Part shown: positions 28,184-37,310 of the stretch, in pieces
Layout of the letters: the number at the start of each line of letters is the position of its first letter
How positions within the stretch are numbered: position 1 is the first letter of the stretch
DNA from: Streptomyces paludis
Lineage (GTDB): Bacteria > Actinomycetota > Actinomycetes > Streptomycetales > Streptomycetaceae
Direction of reading: 5' to 3'
Assembly (NCBI RefSeq): GCF_003344965.1
Contig: NZ_CP031194.1
Span: 5,456,001-5,520,000, forward strand
DNA length: 64,000 nucleotides
Translations under genes and position numbers: made by a program
The notes under the pieces: generated by a model
Database searches by the model: none
What the model saw: only the letters and a program-made list of their open reading frames with translations
Told to the model about the DNA's origin: nothing

Positions 28184-28798
28184 TTACGGCACCGATGGCA
28201 CCGACGGCGCGGCTGCGCCCGTACGCGTAGCCGTAGCCGTAGCCGTAGCCGTAGCCGTAGCCGTACCCGTACCCGCGCCCCCTCCCGCACCCGGCGATCG
28301 GACCATGTACACGTCGATCGGATCCTCGCGCTCCACCGTGAACCCATGGCGCTCGTACAGCCGTCGCGCCCGGCTCCCCTGCACGACGTCCAGCCGTACG
28401 GGCGCGCCCGCCGCGTCCGTCGCCGCCAGCAGCGACCGCAGGACGGCCGTGCCGAGGCCCCGGCCCTGGACGGCGGGGGAGAGGTAGAAGTGCTCCAGCC
28501 ACCAGCCGGAGGCTCCTTCTCCGCCGGTCCCGTCCCCGACGCCGTCCCCGCCCTGGGGCCGGAGCGTGACGCAGCCCGCGAAGGCGCCCTCCGGCCCCAG
28601 CACCACCGAGGTGTGTCCCGGCGCGAACGAGTCCCGCAGCCGCTGCCGCACCCGGTGCGCGTCGAAGCGGCCCAGCCGCTCCAGATCCGGCCGCATCACC
28701 GTCGCGCGCAGCTCGGCGATCGCCTCGATGTCCGCCTCTTCGGCGGGGCGGAGGGCCCAGAGGGGAGAGGTTGGCGACACCACCGCATGTATGTTCAT
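28184..28798 (-). CDS. GNAT-family acetyltransferase with repeat-encoded tail
   Basis: Protein of 204 residues. The GNAT fold is clear: LRPAEEADIEAIAELRA, WLEHFYLSPAVQGRGLGTAVLRSLLAATD (acetyl-CoA loop QGRGLGTA), LDVVQGSRARRLYERHGFTVERED and IDVYMVR. The C-terminal tail is a run of alternating Gly/Ala-Thr residues encoded by hexanucleotide repeats. The ATG is used, as no better site exists upstream. It starts 16 bp after the amidase stop, so it ends the ftsW-pbp-amidase unit. The substrate is unknown. Confidence 0.82.
   Translation of the reverse strand: MNIHAVVSPTSPLWALRPAEEADIEAIAELRATVMRPDLERLGRFDAHRVRQRLRDSFAPGHTSVVLGPEGAFAGCVTLRPQGGDGVGDGTGGEGASGWWLEHFYLSPAVQGRGLGTAVLRSLLAATDAAGAPVRLDVVQGSRARRLYERHGFTVEREDPIDVYMVRSPGAGGGAGTGTATATATATATATRTGAAAPSVPSVP
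28226..28273. repeat. Hexanucleotide tandem repeat within the GNAT gene
   Basis: Six exact CGTAGC units (28226-28261) followed by CGTACC variants. On the minus strand it encodes Ala-Thr (then Gly-Thr) dipeptides. Length change in 6-bp steps would alter tail length by two residues without shifting the frame. Confidence 0.9.
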
Positions 28799-28814
28799 GC
28801 GCGAGATTGTATTC

Positions 28815-30020
28815 CTATGCAAGCTGTGGAGGTGCAGTCAGGTACCGCTCGGCCACCACGGCCGTTTCGAGAAGCGCCACATCGGCCCCGCGCGCCATCA
28901 CGAGCTGGAGCCCCACCGGGCATCCGTCCGCCGTGAACCCGGCCGGAATGCTCGCCGCCGGATGGCCGCTCAGGTTGAACGCCCAGGTCAGGGCGGTGGA
29001 GAAGGTCTGCTCACCGGGGCCCTCGTGGCCGTGCGGGCGGTTGGGGGTGACCGGCGTGATCAGCAGCGGGGTACGGGTGAAGAGCGCGTCGAGCGTCCGG
29101 TCGTTCGCGGCCCGGGTCCCGTCCGGCCCGTTGCCTCGGATCCCGGCCGCCAGTCGCTCGCCACCGGGCGACCGTACGGCCGTCCATGCCTGGTGCGGGT
29201 CCAGCAGGGCGAACGGCCGCCCCGGGTCCGTATCGAGTCGTACGACCCCCGCCGCCGTCAGCCGGTCCACGGCCGTCCGTACCACTGCGGCGACCTGCGG
29301 ATCGACCTCGGCGAAGCCCAGGTCGGCGGAGTACACGGCCGGTACGGGAAGAGGTACGGGCGGAGACAGCGACAGGGGCGACGCGTCGTCGAAAATCCAC
29401 CGCAGCCACCCCCGCGCCTCCGCCGCCGACCTCGCCAGCACCCCCGCCGCCGCCAGCCCCGTACGGTCCGGGGACGGCAGCAGCCCGTTCGTCGTCTTCA
29501 GCCCGAACACCCCGCACCAGGCCGCCGGGATCCGCACCGAACCCGCGCCGTCGCTCCCCGTCGCCAGCGGCACCATGCCCGCCGCGACCGCGACCGCCGC
29601 ACCGGCCGAGGAACCGCCGGGGGTGCGGTCCGCGCGGTAGGGGTTGACCGTACGGCCGTGCCGGCCCAGCCCCCACGTCTGCCAGTACGTGCCCGGCCCC
29701 GGCACCGCCGTCGCGCCGACCGGGACGGCGCCCGCCGCGATCAGCCGCCGTGCCGCGTACGAACGGATGCCGGCCGGCCCCTTCACCGCGAACGGCCGCC
29801 CCGCGAGGGGCAGCGCCCGGTCCACCGCCGCCGCGCGCTCCCGCGCCTCGTCCTCCCAGACGTCGATGAACGCGCACAGCTTGCGGTCCCGCTCCGCGAT
29901 CACCGCCAGCGCCTCGGCCACCTCCCGTACAGGCCCACCCGGTACAGGCCCTCCGCGTGCAGGTCCACCCCGTACCCGCCCACCCCGTACCGGCCCACCC
30001 CGTATGTGCTCGTCCCGCAT
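28815..30020 (-). CDS. Amidase-signature family protein
   Basis: Protein of 401 residues with GGTGAGGACGG just before the ATG. The amidase signature is intact: Lys in FAVKGPAG, then [44 protein letters not shown], giving the Ser-cisSer-Lys triad. The N-terminus repeats [12 protein letters not shown] units (about 6-32), which is atypical. The family hydrolyses amides. It starts 7 bp after the stop of the penicillin-binding protein gene, so it is co-transcribed with cell-wall genes, but whether its substrate is wall-related is unknown. Confidence 0.85.
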   Translation of the reverse strand: MRDEHIRGGPVRGGRVRGGPARGGPVPGGPVREVAEALAVIAERDRKLCAFIDVWEDEARERAAAVDRALPLAGRPFAVKGPAGIRSYAARRLIAAGAVPVGATAVPGPGTYWQTWGLGRHGRTVNPYRADRTPGGSSAGAAVAVAAGMVPLATGSDGAGSVRIPAAWCGVFGLKTTNGLLPSPDRTGLAAAGVLARSAAEARGWLRWIFDDASPLSLSPPVPLPVPAVYSADLGFAEVDPQVAAVVRTAVDRLTAAGVVRLDTDPGRPFALLDPHQAWTAVRSPGGERLAAGIRGNGPDGTRAANDRTLDALFTRTPLLITPVTPNRPHGHEGPGEQTFSTALTWAFNLSGHPAASIPAGFTADGCPVGLQLVMARGADVALLETAVVAERYLTAPPQLA

Positions 30021-30027
30021 ACCGTCC

Positions 30028-31485
30028 TCACCTTCCCAACGCCTTCTCCATCACCGCCCGCGCGATCGGCGCCGCGTCGCCGCCCCCGCTGATGTCCGCC
30101 CGGTCCGCCGCCGCGTCCTCCACGACGACCGCGACCGCCACGGCGGGCCGGCCCGAGTTGCCCGCCTGGGCCCAGGCGATGAACCAGGCGTACGGCAGAC
30201 CGGAGTTGCCCACTCCGTGCTGCGCCGTGCCCGTCTTGCCGCCGACCGTCGCGCCGTCGATCGCGGCGTTCGTGGCCGTACCGTCCTCGACCGTGTCGAT
30301 CATCATCCGCCGGAGCCGGTTCGCCGTCAGCGGGTTCATCGTCCGGCCGTAGGTGCGCTGGCCCGTACGGGAGACGACGCGGCCGTCAGCGGCGAGCGTG
30401 CGGTCCACCAGATAGGGGTATTTCAGCTCGCCACCGTTCGCGACGGCCGCCGCGACCATCGCCATCTGGAGCGGGGTGGCCCGGGTGTCGAACTGGCCGA
30501 TCGAGGAGAGCGCCAGCTGATCGTCGCTCATCTCCGTGTCGAAGTGCGACGCGGCGACCCCGGACGGGATCCTGAGCCCGCTGTCGTTGAAGCCGAACTT
30601 CCGTGCGGTGTCCAGCATGCCGGTGAGCCCGGTGCGCACCCCGAGCCCGGCCATGACCGAGTTGCAGGACCATCTGATCGCGTACTCCAGTGATGCCCGG
30701 TCGCACCCCTCCGCCTCGTTGGGGAGGACCGTGGCCGTCCCCGGCAGGACGTACGGCTCCTCGATGTCCGTCGGGGCGGCCACGTCCGTGACCGTCCCGG
30801 CGTCCAGCGCCGCCGCGGCCGTCACGATCTTGAAGGCCGAGCCCGGCGGATACGTCTGCCGGATGGCCCGGTCGAGCATCGGCTGCGCGCTGTCGCCGGT
30901 CAGCCGGGTCCAGGCGTCGGTGACCGCCGTACCCGTGCCGGAGAGCAGCCCCGGATCGTACGACGGGCTGCTGACCAGCGCCAGGATCCGGCCGCTGAAC
31001 GGCTCGATCGCCGCGACCGCGCCGCGCCGCCCGGCCAGCCCGTCGTACGCGGCGCGCTGCATGGCGCCCTTGATGGTGGTGGCGACCTGGCCGCCGGGCT
31101 GCCGGCTCCGGGTGATCTCGTGCCAGAAGGGGAACGGGGCGAGCATCGGGTCCGTACCGGACAGGAGGGCGTCCTCGGCGTTCTCCAGCAGGGTCGTGCC
31201 GTACGTCTGGGAGGCGTAGCCGGTGACGGGTGCGTACAGCGGGCCCTGGGTGTACGTGCGCTCGTAGCGCAGCGGCTGCCGGGTGTCCCGGGAGCCGGTG
31301 ACGGCCTTGCCGTCGACCAGGATGGGGCCGCGCGGCTCCGCGTAACGGGCCACGGTGGCGCGGCGGTTGGCGGGGTTACGGTCGAGGGAGTCCGCTTCGA
31401 CGAGCTGGATGCGGGCGGAGTTGACGAGCAGGGCGGCGAGCAGGAGGAGGAAGAAGGCGGCGATGCGCCGGATGTAACGGGTCAT
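30028..31485 (-). CDS. pbpA: Penicillin-binding protein (PbpA-type transpeptidase)
   Basis: Protein of 485 residues: one N-terminal membrane helix ([20 protein letters not shown]), a short non-catalytic domain, and a transpeptidase with all three motifs: SxxK at 216-219 (PGSAFK), SCN at 273-275 and KTG at 417-419 (GGKTGTAQ). It crosslinks peptidoglycan stem peptides outside the membrane. It overlaps the FtsW/RodA gene by four bases (ATGA), the classic SEDS-PBP pairing. It is a short class B enzyme of the PbpA type found in actinobacteria. Confidence 0.93.
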   Translation of the reverse strand: MTRYIRRIAAFFLLLLAALLVNSARIQLVEADSLDRNPANRRATVARYAEPRGPILVDGKAVTGSRDTRQPLRYERTYTQGPLYAPVTGYASQTYGTTLLENAEDALLSGTDPMLAPFPFWHEITRSRQPGGQVATTIKGAMQRAAYDGLAGRRGAVAAIEPFSGRILALVSSPSYDPGLLSGTGTAVTDAWTRLTGDSAQPMLDRAIRQTYPPGSAFKIVTAAAALDAGTVTDVAAPTDIEEPYVLPGTATVLPNEAEGCDRASLEYAIRWSCNSVMAGLGVRTGLTGMLDTARKFGFNDSGLRIPSGVAASHFDTEMSDDQLALSSIGQFDTRATPLQMAMVAAAVANGGELKYPYLVDRTLAADGRVVSRTGQRTYGRTMNPLTANRLRRMMIDTVEDGTATNAAIDGATVGGKTGTAQHGVGNSGLPYAWFIAWAQAGNSGRPAVAVAVVVEDAAADRADISGGGDAAPIARAVMEKALGR

Positions 31486-32900
31486 GAGCCGGCCTCCGTA
31501 CGGTTGTCGTGGCGGTCATCGCCATCGCCATCGAGCCCCGCGCCCGCACCCCGTGAGGGCTCGGGCCGTGGTCTGCGCGCCGAGTCGCTCAGCCGCATCA
31601 GCAGCGCCACGATCGCCCAGTTGGTGACGACCGACGAGCCGCCCTGCGCCAGGAACGGCATCGCCATGCCGGTCAGCGGGATCAGCCCCATCACCCCGCC
31701 CGCGATCACGAACACCTGGAGGCCGAGGATGGCGGAGAGTCCGACGGCGAGGAGTCGGCCGAACGGGTCGCGCAGCGAGAGCCCCGTCCGCAGACCGCGC
31801 GCCACGAGCAGCGCGTACAGCAGGAAGATCGCGGTGAGCCCCACGAGGCCCAGCTCCTCGCCCGCCGTCGCCAGGATGAAGTCCGACTTGGCGGCGAAGC
31901 CGATGAGGATCGAGTGGCCGAGCCCCAACCCGGTGCCGGTCAGGCCGCCGGCGGCGAACGCGAAGAGGGACTGCGCGAGCTGGCCGGGGCCGCGGCCCGC
32001 GTTGATGGAGGCGTACGGGTCGAGCCAGTCCTGGACGCGGCTGTGGACATGCGGTTCGAGCGAGCCGACGGCGAACGCGCCCACCGCCGCGAGGGCCAGC
32101 CCGACCGCGATCCACCCCGTCCGCCCGGTCGCCACGTACAGCATGATCACGAAGAGCCCGAAGAAGAGCAGCGAGGTGCCCAGATCCCGTTCGAGGACGA
32201 GGACGACGACGCTGAGCAGCCAGATCGCGACGAGCGGGCCGAGCACCCGCCCGGTGGGCAGCTGGAGCCAGGGGAGCCGCCGCCAGAGCCGGCGGCCGGT
32301 GTAGGCGAGGGCGTTGCGGTTGGTGGCGAGGTACGCGGCGAAGAAGACCGCGAGCAGCACCTTGGCGAACTCGCCGGGCTGGAACGAGAATCCGCCGAAC
32401 CTGATCCAGATCTTCGCCCCGTTCACGGCGGGGAAGAAGATCGGCACGATCAGCAGCACCAGCGCGGTGGCGACCGAGAGATACGCGTACCGCTGGAGCA
32501 CGCGGTGGTCGGGCAGGAAGGCGACGACCGCGATGAAGAGCGCGGCGCCGAGCGTCGACCAGACGAGCTGGGTGGGGGCGGCGCTGTCGCCGGGGGTCTC
32601 CAGGTCGAGCCGGTAGATCAGCACGAGCCCCAGGCCGTTGAGGAGCACCGCGATGGGCAGGAGGAGCGGGTCCGCGTACGGCGCGCGCAGCCGGACCACG
32701 AGATGCGCGAGGAGGGCGAGCGCGCCGAGTCCGGCCCCGTAGACGGCCGCGTCGGGCGGCAGCGCGTGGTGCTTGCCGAGGCCGACGGCCAGGTAGCCGA
32801 GGACGGCGATGAGGACGGCGCCGACGAGGAGCGCGAGTTCGACGCCCCGGCGCCTGGGGACGGGCGGCGCGGGCGGGGGGTCGGCCGTCGTGGCGGTCAT
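31482..32900 (-). CDS. FtsW/RodA/SpoVE-family (SEDS) glycosyltransferase
   Basis: Protein of 472 residues with about 12 membrane helices. Family motifs include LVLIYRLD, FQPGEFAKVLLAVFFAAYLA, LVLERDLGTSLLFFGLFVIMLYVATGR, FAAKSDFILATAGEELGLVG and GMAMPFLAQGGSSVVTNWAIVALLMRLSD. SEDS proteins polymerise glycan strands from lipid II together with a class B PBP, here the next gene. The start is uncertain; an ATG 24 bases upstream is in frame. Heads the minus-strand unit with pbpA, amidase and GNAT. Confidence 0.92.
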   Translation of the reverse strand: MTATTADPPPAPPVPRRRGVELALLVGAVLIAVLGYLAVGLGKHHALPPDAAVYGAGLGALALLAHLVVRLRAPYADPLLLPIAVLLNGLGLVLIYRLDLETPGDSAAPTQLVWSTLGAALFIAVVAFLPDHRVLQRYAYLSVATALVLLIVPIFFPAVNGAKIWIRFGGFSFQPGEFAKVLLAVFFAAYLATNRNALAYTGRRLWRRLPWLQLPTGRVLGPLVAIWLLSVVVLVLERDLGTSLLFFGLFVIMLYVATGRTGWIAVGLALAAVGAFAVGSLEPHVHSRVQDWLDPYASINAGRGPGQLAQSLFAFAAGGLTGTGLGLGHSILIGFAAKSDFILATAGEELGLVGLTAIFLLYALLVARGLRTGLSLRDPFGRLLAVGLSAILGLQVFVIAGGVMGLIPLTGMAMPFLAQGGSSVVTNWAIVALLMRLSDSARRPRPEPSRGAGAGLDGDGDDRHDNRTEAGS

Positions 32901-33016
32901 CCCGGCAACGTAGCAAGGCGGCATGCCCTATGTCCGCTTATGTGGGGACGCGTATGCGCGGACGCGTACGTGGGGGCATGCCGCCGTGCCGATCGAGCCG
33001 TTCGAGCCGTGACGGC

Positions 33017-33445
33017 TCAGCAGGTGTGCGGTACGGGACCGATGTTGCGGATGTAGTGAGCCGACGCCCACGCCCAGCGGCCGTCCGCCAGGAGGTACCA
33101 GTTGGGGTTGCCGTCGACGTAGTCCGTCTGGACGCGGCAGAAGATCTGCACGATCTCGCCGTACGCGACCGAGCCGACCGTCCGCGCGCTGCGGTACGGC
33201 TTGTCGTGCAGCAGCAGCCCGGTCCTGGCGATGACCTCGCCGCGGAACTCGCCCGGGGACGCCTGGACGCCGACGGTGTCGTCGGCGGAGGCGGCGTGGC
33301 CGGACGCGGTGTGGTCGGCCGAGGTGGCGCTGTCGGCCGGGGTGGCGGCGGCCGTGGGCGCGACGGTGGTGAGGGCGAGGGCCGCGGCGGCGAGGGTGGT
33401 GACGGTGAGGGTGGTGACGGTACGGCCGAGGGAACGCACGCGCAT
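33017..33445 (-). CDS. Secreted SH3-like domain protein
   Basis: Protein of 142 residues with AGGAG 5 bases before the ATG. A signal peptide (about 1-34, ending TAAA) and an Ala/Ser/Thr-rich spacer precede an SH3b-like domain (about 65-142: VIARTGLLLHDKPYRSARTVGSVAYGEIVQIFCRVQTDYVDGNPNWYLLADGRWAWASAHYI). Such domains often bind cell-wall peptides. Two Cys residues could pair. No catalytic domain. Confidence 0.85.
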   Translation of the reverse strand: MRVRSLGRTVTTLTVTTLAAAALALTTVAPTAAATPADSATSADHTASGHAASADDTVGVQASPGEFRGEVIARTGLLLHDKPYRSARTVGSVAYGEIVQIFCRVQTDYVDGNPNWYLLADGRWAWASAHYIRNIGPVPHTC

Positions 33446-33548
33446 GGTGACTCCTGTAACTCCGTGGGGGGCGAGGCGCCTGTGGGGCGAGGTGCCTGTG
33501 GTGCTCGCGTGGTGTCACGCTAGGTCGGCCGCGTAAAGTCCGCATTTT

Positions 33549-34946
33549 TTACGGCGGATGGTCCGCTCCGCCGTCCCGCCCATCGCCCCGCCCACCGGTC
33601 GGCGGCTGAGGCACTACGGGCGACACGGGGGATACGGCGGGCGGTACGTACGCGGGCAGCGTGAGCCGGGCCAGCGCGCCGCCGTCCGGGGCGTTGCCGA
33701 AGACCAGCTCCGCGCCGATCACGGCGGCCTGGCCGGCGGCGATGGTGAGCCCGAGCCCGTGGCCCTTGCCGCCACCGGGACCCGCCGTCTCCGTACGGAA
33801 GCGCTGCGGCCCGTGCTCCAGCAGGTAGGGCGGATATCCCGGGCCGTGATCGCGTACGGTCACGGCCGGCCCGTCCATGGTCAGGACCACGGGCGGTCGG
33901 CCGTGCCGGTGGGCGTTGGAGACGAGGTTGCCGAGGACCCGCTCCAGCCGGCGCCGGTCGGTCTCGACGGCGGCGTCGCGGACGATCCGTACCTCCGTGG
34001 CGCCCGGGGTGCCTCTGGTGTCCATAGGCCCCGTGGTGCCGGCGGTGTTCGGGCTGCCCGCCGTCCGTACCACCCGTTCGACCAGCGGTCCCAGGTCGTG
34101 GACGGCCAGATCCACCTGTTCCGTACGGGCGTCGAGGCGGGAGATCTCCAGCAGATCCTCCGTCAGCGTGCGCATCGTCCGGACCCGCTCCCGCACCATC
34201 TCGGTCGGCCGGCTCGCGGGCAGCAGCTCGGCGGCGGCGGAGAGGCCGGTGAGCGGGGTGCGCAGTTCGTGGGCGACATCGGCGGTGAAGCGCTGTTCGC
34301 TCAGCAGCTTGGCCTGGAGGGTGGCGGCCATGGTGTCCAGCGCGGCCGAGACGGTGGCCACCTCGTCCTGCGGCCGTGAACGGCCCTTCGTCCGCGGGTC
34401 GTCGACGCGCGCGTCGAGATCGCCCGCGCTGATCCGCCGGGCCACCTGGGCCGTCAGATGCAGCCGCCGGGTGACGCGCGTGACGGCGAACGCGCCGACG
34501 AGGAGCGTGGCCCCGATGGCGAGGGCGGAGGAGCCCAGGATGGCCTGGTCGAGGTTGGTGATGGTGTTCTGGCTGAGCGAGTAGTCGACGCGGGCCGCGA
34601 GCGCCCTGCCGTCCGCCGGACCGGCCGCCCACATGGTGGGGCGCCCCTCGAAGTCCCCGACCATCGTGCCGCGCCGGCCGCTCTCCGCGAGGATGCGCAG
34701 CGGCTCGGGCAGCCCGGGCGCGTCCAGCCCGGCGAACCGGGGGAGCGGCTCGCCGGCCTCGTACGTCTGGGTGACGTTCATCAGCCGGGAGAGTGCTTTG
34801 TCGCGCGCGGAATTGACGGTCTGGCGGGTGACGGAGACATGGACGAGCGCGCCGAGGAGCGCGGCGAGCGCGCAGCACATCACCGTGATGAAGACGGCCG
34901 CCTTCCAGGTGAGGGTGGCGGTCCAGGCGGGCGGACGGAGCCTCAT
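33549..34946 (-). CDS. Sensor histidine kinase
   Basis: Protein of 465 residues. A membrane helix at about 15-39, an extracellular sensor of about 95 residues, a second helix (about 136-156), HAMP, then a dimerisation helix with the phospho-accepting His226 in DVAHELRTPLTGL. The ATPase domain has NLVSNAHRHG, VRDHGPGYPP and GHGLGLTIAAG. Its start overlaps the stop of the lipoprotein gene (ATGA), so they are coupled. No response-regulator gene is adjacent in the window. Confidence 0.92.
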   Translation of the reverse strand: MRLRPPAWTATLTWKAAVFITVMCCALAALLGALVHVSVTRQTVNSARDKALSRLMNVTQTYEAGEPLPRFAGLDAPGLPEPLRILAESGRRGTMVGDFEGRPTMWAAGPADGRALAARVDYSLSQNTITNLDQAILGSSALAIGATLLVGAFAVTRVTRRLHLTAQVARRISAGDLDARVDDPRTKGRSRPQDEVATVSAALDTMAATLQAKLLSEQRFTADVAHELRTPLTGLSAAAELLPASRPTEMVRERVRTMRTLTEDLLEISRLDARTEQVDLAVHDLGPLVERVVRTAGSPNTAGTTGPMDTRGTPGATEVRIVRDAAVETDRRRLERVLGNLVSNAHRHGRPPVVLTMDGPAVTVRDHGPGYPPYLLEHGPQRFRTETAGPGGGKGHGLGLTIAAGQAAVIGAELVFGNAPDGGALARLTLPAYVPPAVSPVSPVVPQPPTGGRGDGRDGGADHPP

Positions 34947-35878
34947 CGGCGCTCCGGCGGGGGGAGGGCGTCATGGCCGATGTGGCGCATGGGCCAGGCG
35001 AGACCAGGGAGTTCGGTGAGCCCTGTGAGCTTTGCCGACCCGGAGCGTTCGCCCGGCCCGTCCGTCTCCCGTGGGCGTACCGGCAGCTCCGTAACGGTGC
35101 CGTCCGGTGTCGGCGCCGGTGACCGGTCGGCCGGGACGATCTCGTCGCGGGTGGGGAGCATCGTGCCCCGGCGGCCGTCCCACGACCAGGCCGTCCGGTA
35201 CTCGTACCCCGGGATGCCCGCCGAGACCACGCGCAGGATCAGGTCCCGGCCCGCCAGTTCCGCGCCGACGACCTGGTCGGCGGTGGACATGATCCGGGTC
35301 AGCCCGCCGTTCTCGGCGGTGTAGCAGCGGACCGCGAGCTGCTGGTACGGCAGCTCGATGCCGATGATCAGATCGGCGCGGCCGTCGCCGGTGAGGTCGT
35401 GGTGGTACGCGGTGAGGACCGGGCAGCCGGCGGGAGCGGCGGGGGCCGCGCCCGGGCCCCTGCCCCCGTTCCCGCCCCCGCCCGCGCTCGTCGTCGTACC
35501 GGCTCCACAGGCCGCGAGCCGGGCGGCGGTCCGCTCGGGGAGTCCGTCGACGCCGGTGAGGTCGTTCGGGTGGGCGGCGGCCTCCGCCCGTACGACGGTG
35601 ACCGGGCTCAGCGAGGTGAGGTCGTTGTGGGGGACCTTGATGCCGGGCACCCGGTCGCGGGTGCTCTCCCCGAAGTCGAGGGGAGGCGCCGAGATGGGCG
35701 GCAGACCGGGCCACAGACGTACCGGACCGATGGCGGTCGGCGTCGGGCCCGCGCTTTTGAGCCCGCTCTGACCGGCGCACGCGGCCAGGACCCCGGAAAG
35801 GACGCAGGCCAGGGCCCCGGAAAGGGCCGGCGTCAGCGCGGCGGCGGTGCGGCGAGGGGACAAGACGCTCCTGGGCAC
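34943..35878 (-). CDS. Lipoprotein with FG-GAP/VCBS-like repeat, coupled to the histidine kinase
   Basis: Protein of 311 residues. The signal peptide ends in lipobox LAACAG (Cys near 34). The mature protein contains NDLTSLSPVTVVRAEAAAHPNDLTGVDGLP and YHHDLTGDGRADLIIGIELP, a DxTGDGxxD calcium-loop motif typical of FG-GAP/VCBS repeats. The four-base overlap with the kinase gene suggests a shared role, perhaps sensing or tuning of the kinase from outside the membrane; this is inference. Confidence 0.75.
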   Translation of the reverse strand: MPRSVLSPRRTAAALTPALSGALACVLSGVLAACAGQSGLKSAGPTPTAIGPVRLWPGLPPISAPPLDFGESTRDRVPGIKVPHNDLTSLSPVTVVRAEAAAHPNDLTGVDGLPERTAARLAACGAGTTTSAGGGGNGGRGPGAAPAAPAGCPVLTAYHHDLTGDGRADLIIGIELPYQQLAVRCYTAENGGLTRIMSTADQVVGAELAGRDLILRVVSAGIPGYEYRTAWSWDGRRGTMLPTRDEIVPADRSPAPTPDGTVTELPVRPRETDGPGERSGSAKLTGLTELPGLAWPMRHIGHDALPPPERR

Positions 35879-35961
35879 GGGAACGGAGTCGGTTGCTCCG
35901 TCACTTTATGACCAGAAGGTGTTTTAAGTCGCTTAAGTCGCTTTTCAGTGTCGGTGGGGGT

Positions 35962-36258
35962 TCAGTGCCGGTGGGGGTCGGACTGCGCCGGGCGGCCGGT
36001 GCCCTGTCCGCCGTCCCGCTCCGTGCCCCCGGCCAGCAGCCGGTCCGCCTGCTCCTCGGTCAGCTGCTGTTCCGCGCCGCAGAACGTGCACTGTGTGGCG
36101 TACTTCGTGGAGAAGGCGAAGAGCGGCACGAAGAACAGCGTGAACTTCGTGACGCGCTTGGTGAGCGTGTGGGCCGACGGATTGCCGCACTGGCCGCAGA
36201 TGAGGGTGAGTATCGCCAGTTGGTGGAGGTAACCCTTGGTGCCGAACAGGAGGATCAT
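35962..36258 (-). CDS. Small zinc-ribbon domain protein
   Basis: Protein of 98 residues with GGAAGG 9 bases before the ATG. It starts ILLFGTKGYLHQLAILTLICGQCGNPSAHTLTKRVTKFTLFFVPLFAFSTKYATQCTFCGAEQQ: two CxxC pairs (about 22-25 and 57-60) form a zinc ribbon around a hydrophobic hairpin. This family is common in actinobacteria; the function is not known. Confidence 0.88.
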   Translation of the reverse strand: MILLFGTKGYLHQLAILTLICGQCGNPSAHTLTKRVTKFTLFFVPLFAFSTKYATQCTFCGAEQQLTEEQADRLLAGGTERDGGQGTGRPAQSDPHRH

Positions 36259-36415
36259 GACCGGTTCGCCTTCCGTGTCGGTCGATGGCGCGTGTGCTGT
36301 CGATGGTGCGTGTGCTGGAGAGTGTGCCGCACGGCCGTCTTGTCGCGGGGGTGGGCGGACTGTTCCCATGGGGATGAGGACGTAAGGGACACGGGGGACG
36401 TGGGGATGGGGAAAG

Positions 36416-37294
36416 ATGACCGGATTGCGCGTCACGCCGGGCGGCCGGCCGGACCCCGGACGGCTGTACGTCAGCCGGCGGGACGGCGGCGCGACCGTCG
36501 CCTGGTACGACCAGGATGCCGCCCGGGTGAGCCTGTTCCCAGGGGCGGGACGTGACGAGGTGCTGGCCGCCCTCGCGCCGTACGTCACCGGTGAGGTGAC
36601 GGTCGGGCCGCCCCCGGTCCCGACCCCCGCCGACCTCGACCGGCTCGCGCTGCACCCCGACGACGACCTCGCCCCCAACCGGCCGGGCGAGGCGCTGTAC
36701 GGCGCGCTGGAGGCGGCGCCGGACGCCGGGCGGGCCCGGCTGACGGCCCGGCTGCGCCAGGACGCGCGGCGTACGGCACTGGCCGCGCAGCGCGCCGTGG
36801 GCGAGCAGCTCGACCTGCTGGAGGGCGCGGGGTGGCGGGTCCTGCACTCGATCCCGCTGCCGGGGGCGACGGCGCTGGCCGTCCCTGCCTCGGGCGGCGC
36901 TGCGGGCACGGTCGTGCCGGGCGCCGCCGCCGCCCGGATAGACCACCTCGCGATCGGCCCGGCCGGGGTGCTGGCGATACGGACCGTCGCCGCCCGGAAG
37001 CACGCGGTCCGGATCGCCGACCCGATGGTCCGTACGGGGCGCGCCGCGCCGCTGCCCCGGCTGCGCTGGGCCCGCCAGGCCGCCGAGCGCGCGTCGCTCG
37101 CGCTGGCCGGGCCCGTCCTTCCCGTACTGGCGGTGTACGCGCCGGAGGCGCTCGATCCGGCCCCGGCGGATGTGCGGGTGCTGCGGGAGACCGAGATCGC
37201 GGCGCTGGCGGATCTCGGGGGCGTGCTCAAACCGGCGGAGATCGAGGCGCTGTACGCGCTGGCGCGGGACCGCGGGACGTGGGCGCGGGTGTGA
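36416..37294 (+). CDS. NERD-like (nuclease-related) domain protein
   Basis: Protein of 292 residues. The part from about 120 on (AVGEQLDLLEGAGWRVLHSIPLPG, then ARIDHLAIGPAGVLAIRTVAARKHAVRI) follows the NERD pattern G-E-x-L ... W-x-V-x-H-x-x-L ... IDHL-x-x-G-P-x-G-x-x-x-I-x-x-K, where conserved Glu/Asp/Lys residues suggest a restriction-nuclease-like fold. The usual Gln/Lys pair is partly replaced here, so catalysis is doubtful. It is beside the NHEJ genes, convergent with ligD. Confidence 0.65.
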   Translation: MTGLRVTPGGRPDPGRLYVSRRDGGATVAWYDQDAARVSLFPGAGRDEVLAALAPYVTGEVTVGPPPVPTPADLDRLALHPDDDLAPNRPGEALYGALEAAPDAGRARLTARLRQDARRTALAAQRAVGEQLDLLEGAGWRVLHSIPLPGATALAVPASGGAAGTVVPGAAAARIDHLAIGPAGVLAIRTVAARKHAVRIADPMVRTGRAAPLPRLRWARQAAERASLALAGPVLPVLAVYAPEALDPAPADVRVLRETEIAALADLGGVLKPAEIEALYALARDRGTWARV

Positions 37295-37310
37295 ACACCC
37301 TTCACGGGTC

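Noticed and set aside
33532..33553. CGTAAA/TTTACG inverted repeat at the kinase stop as a terminator
   Set aside because: Arms are only 6 bp, overlap the stop codon, and no T run follows on the kinase strand.
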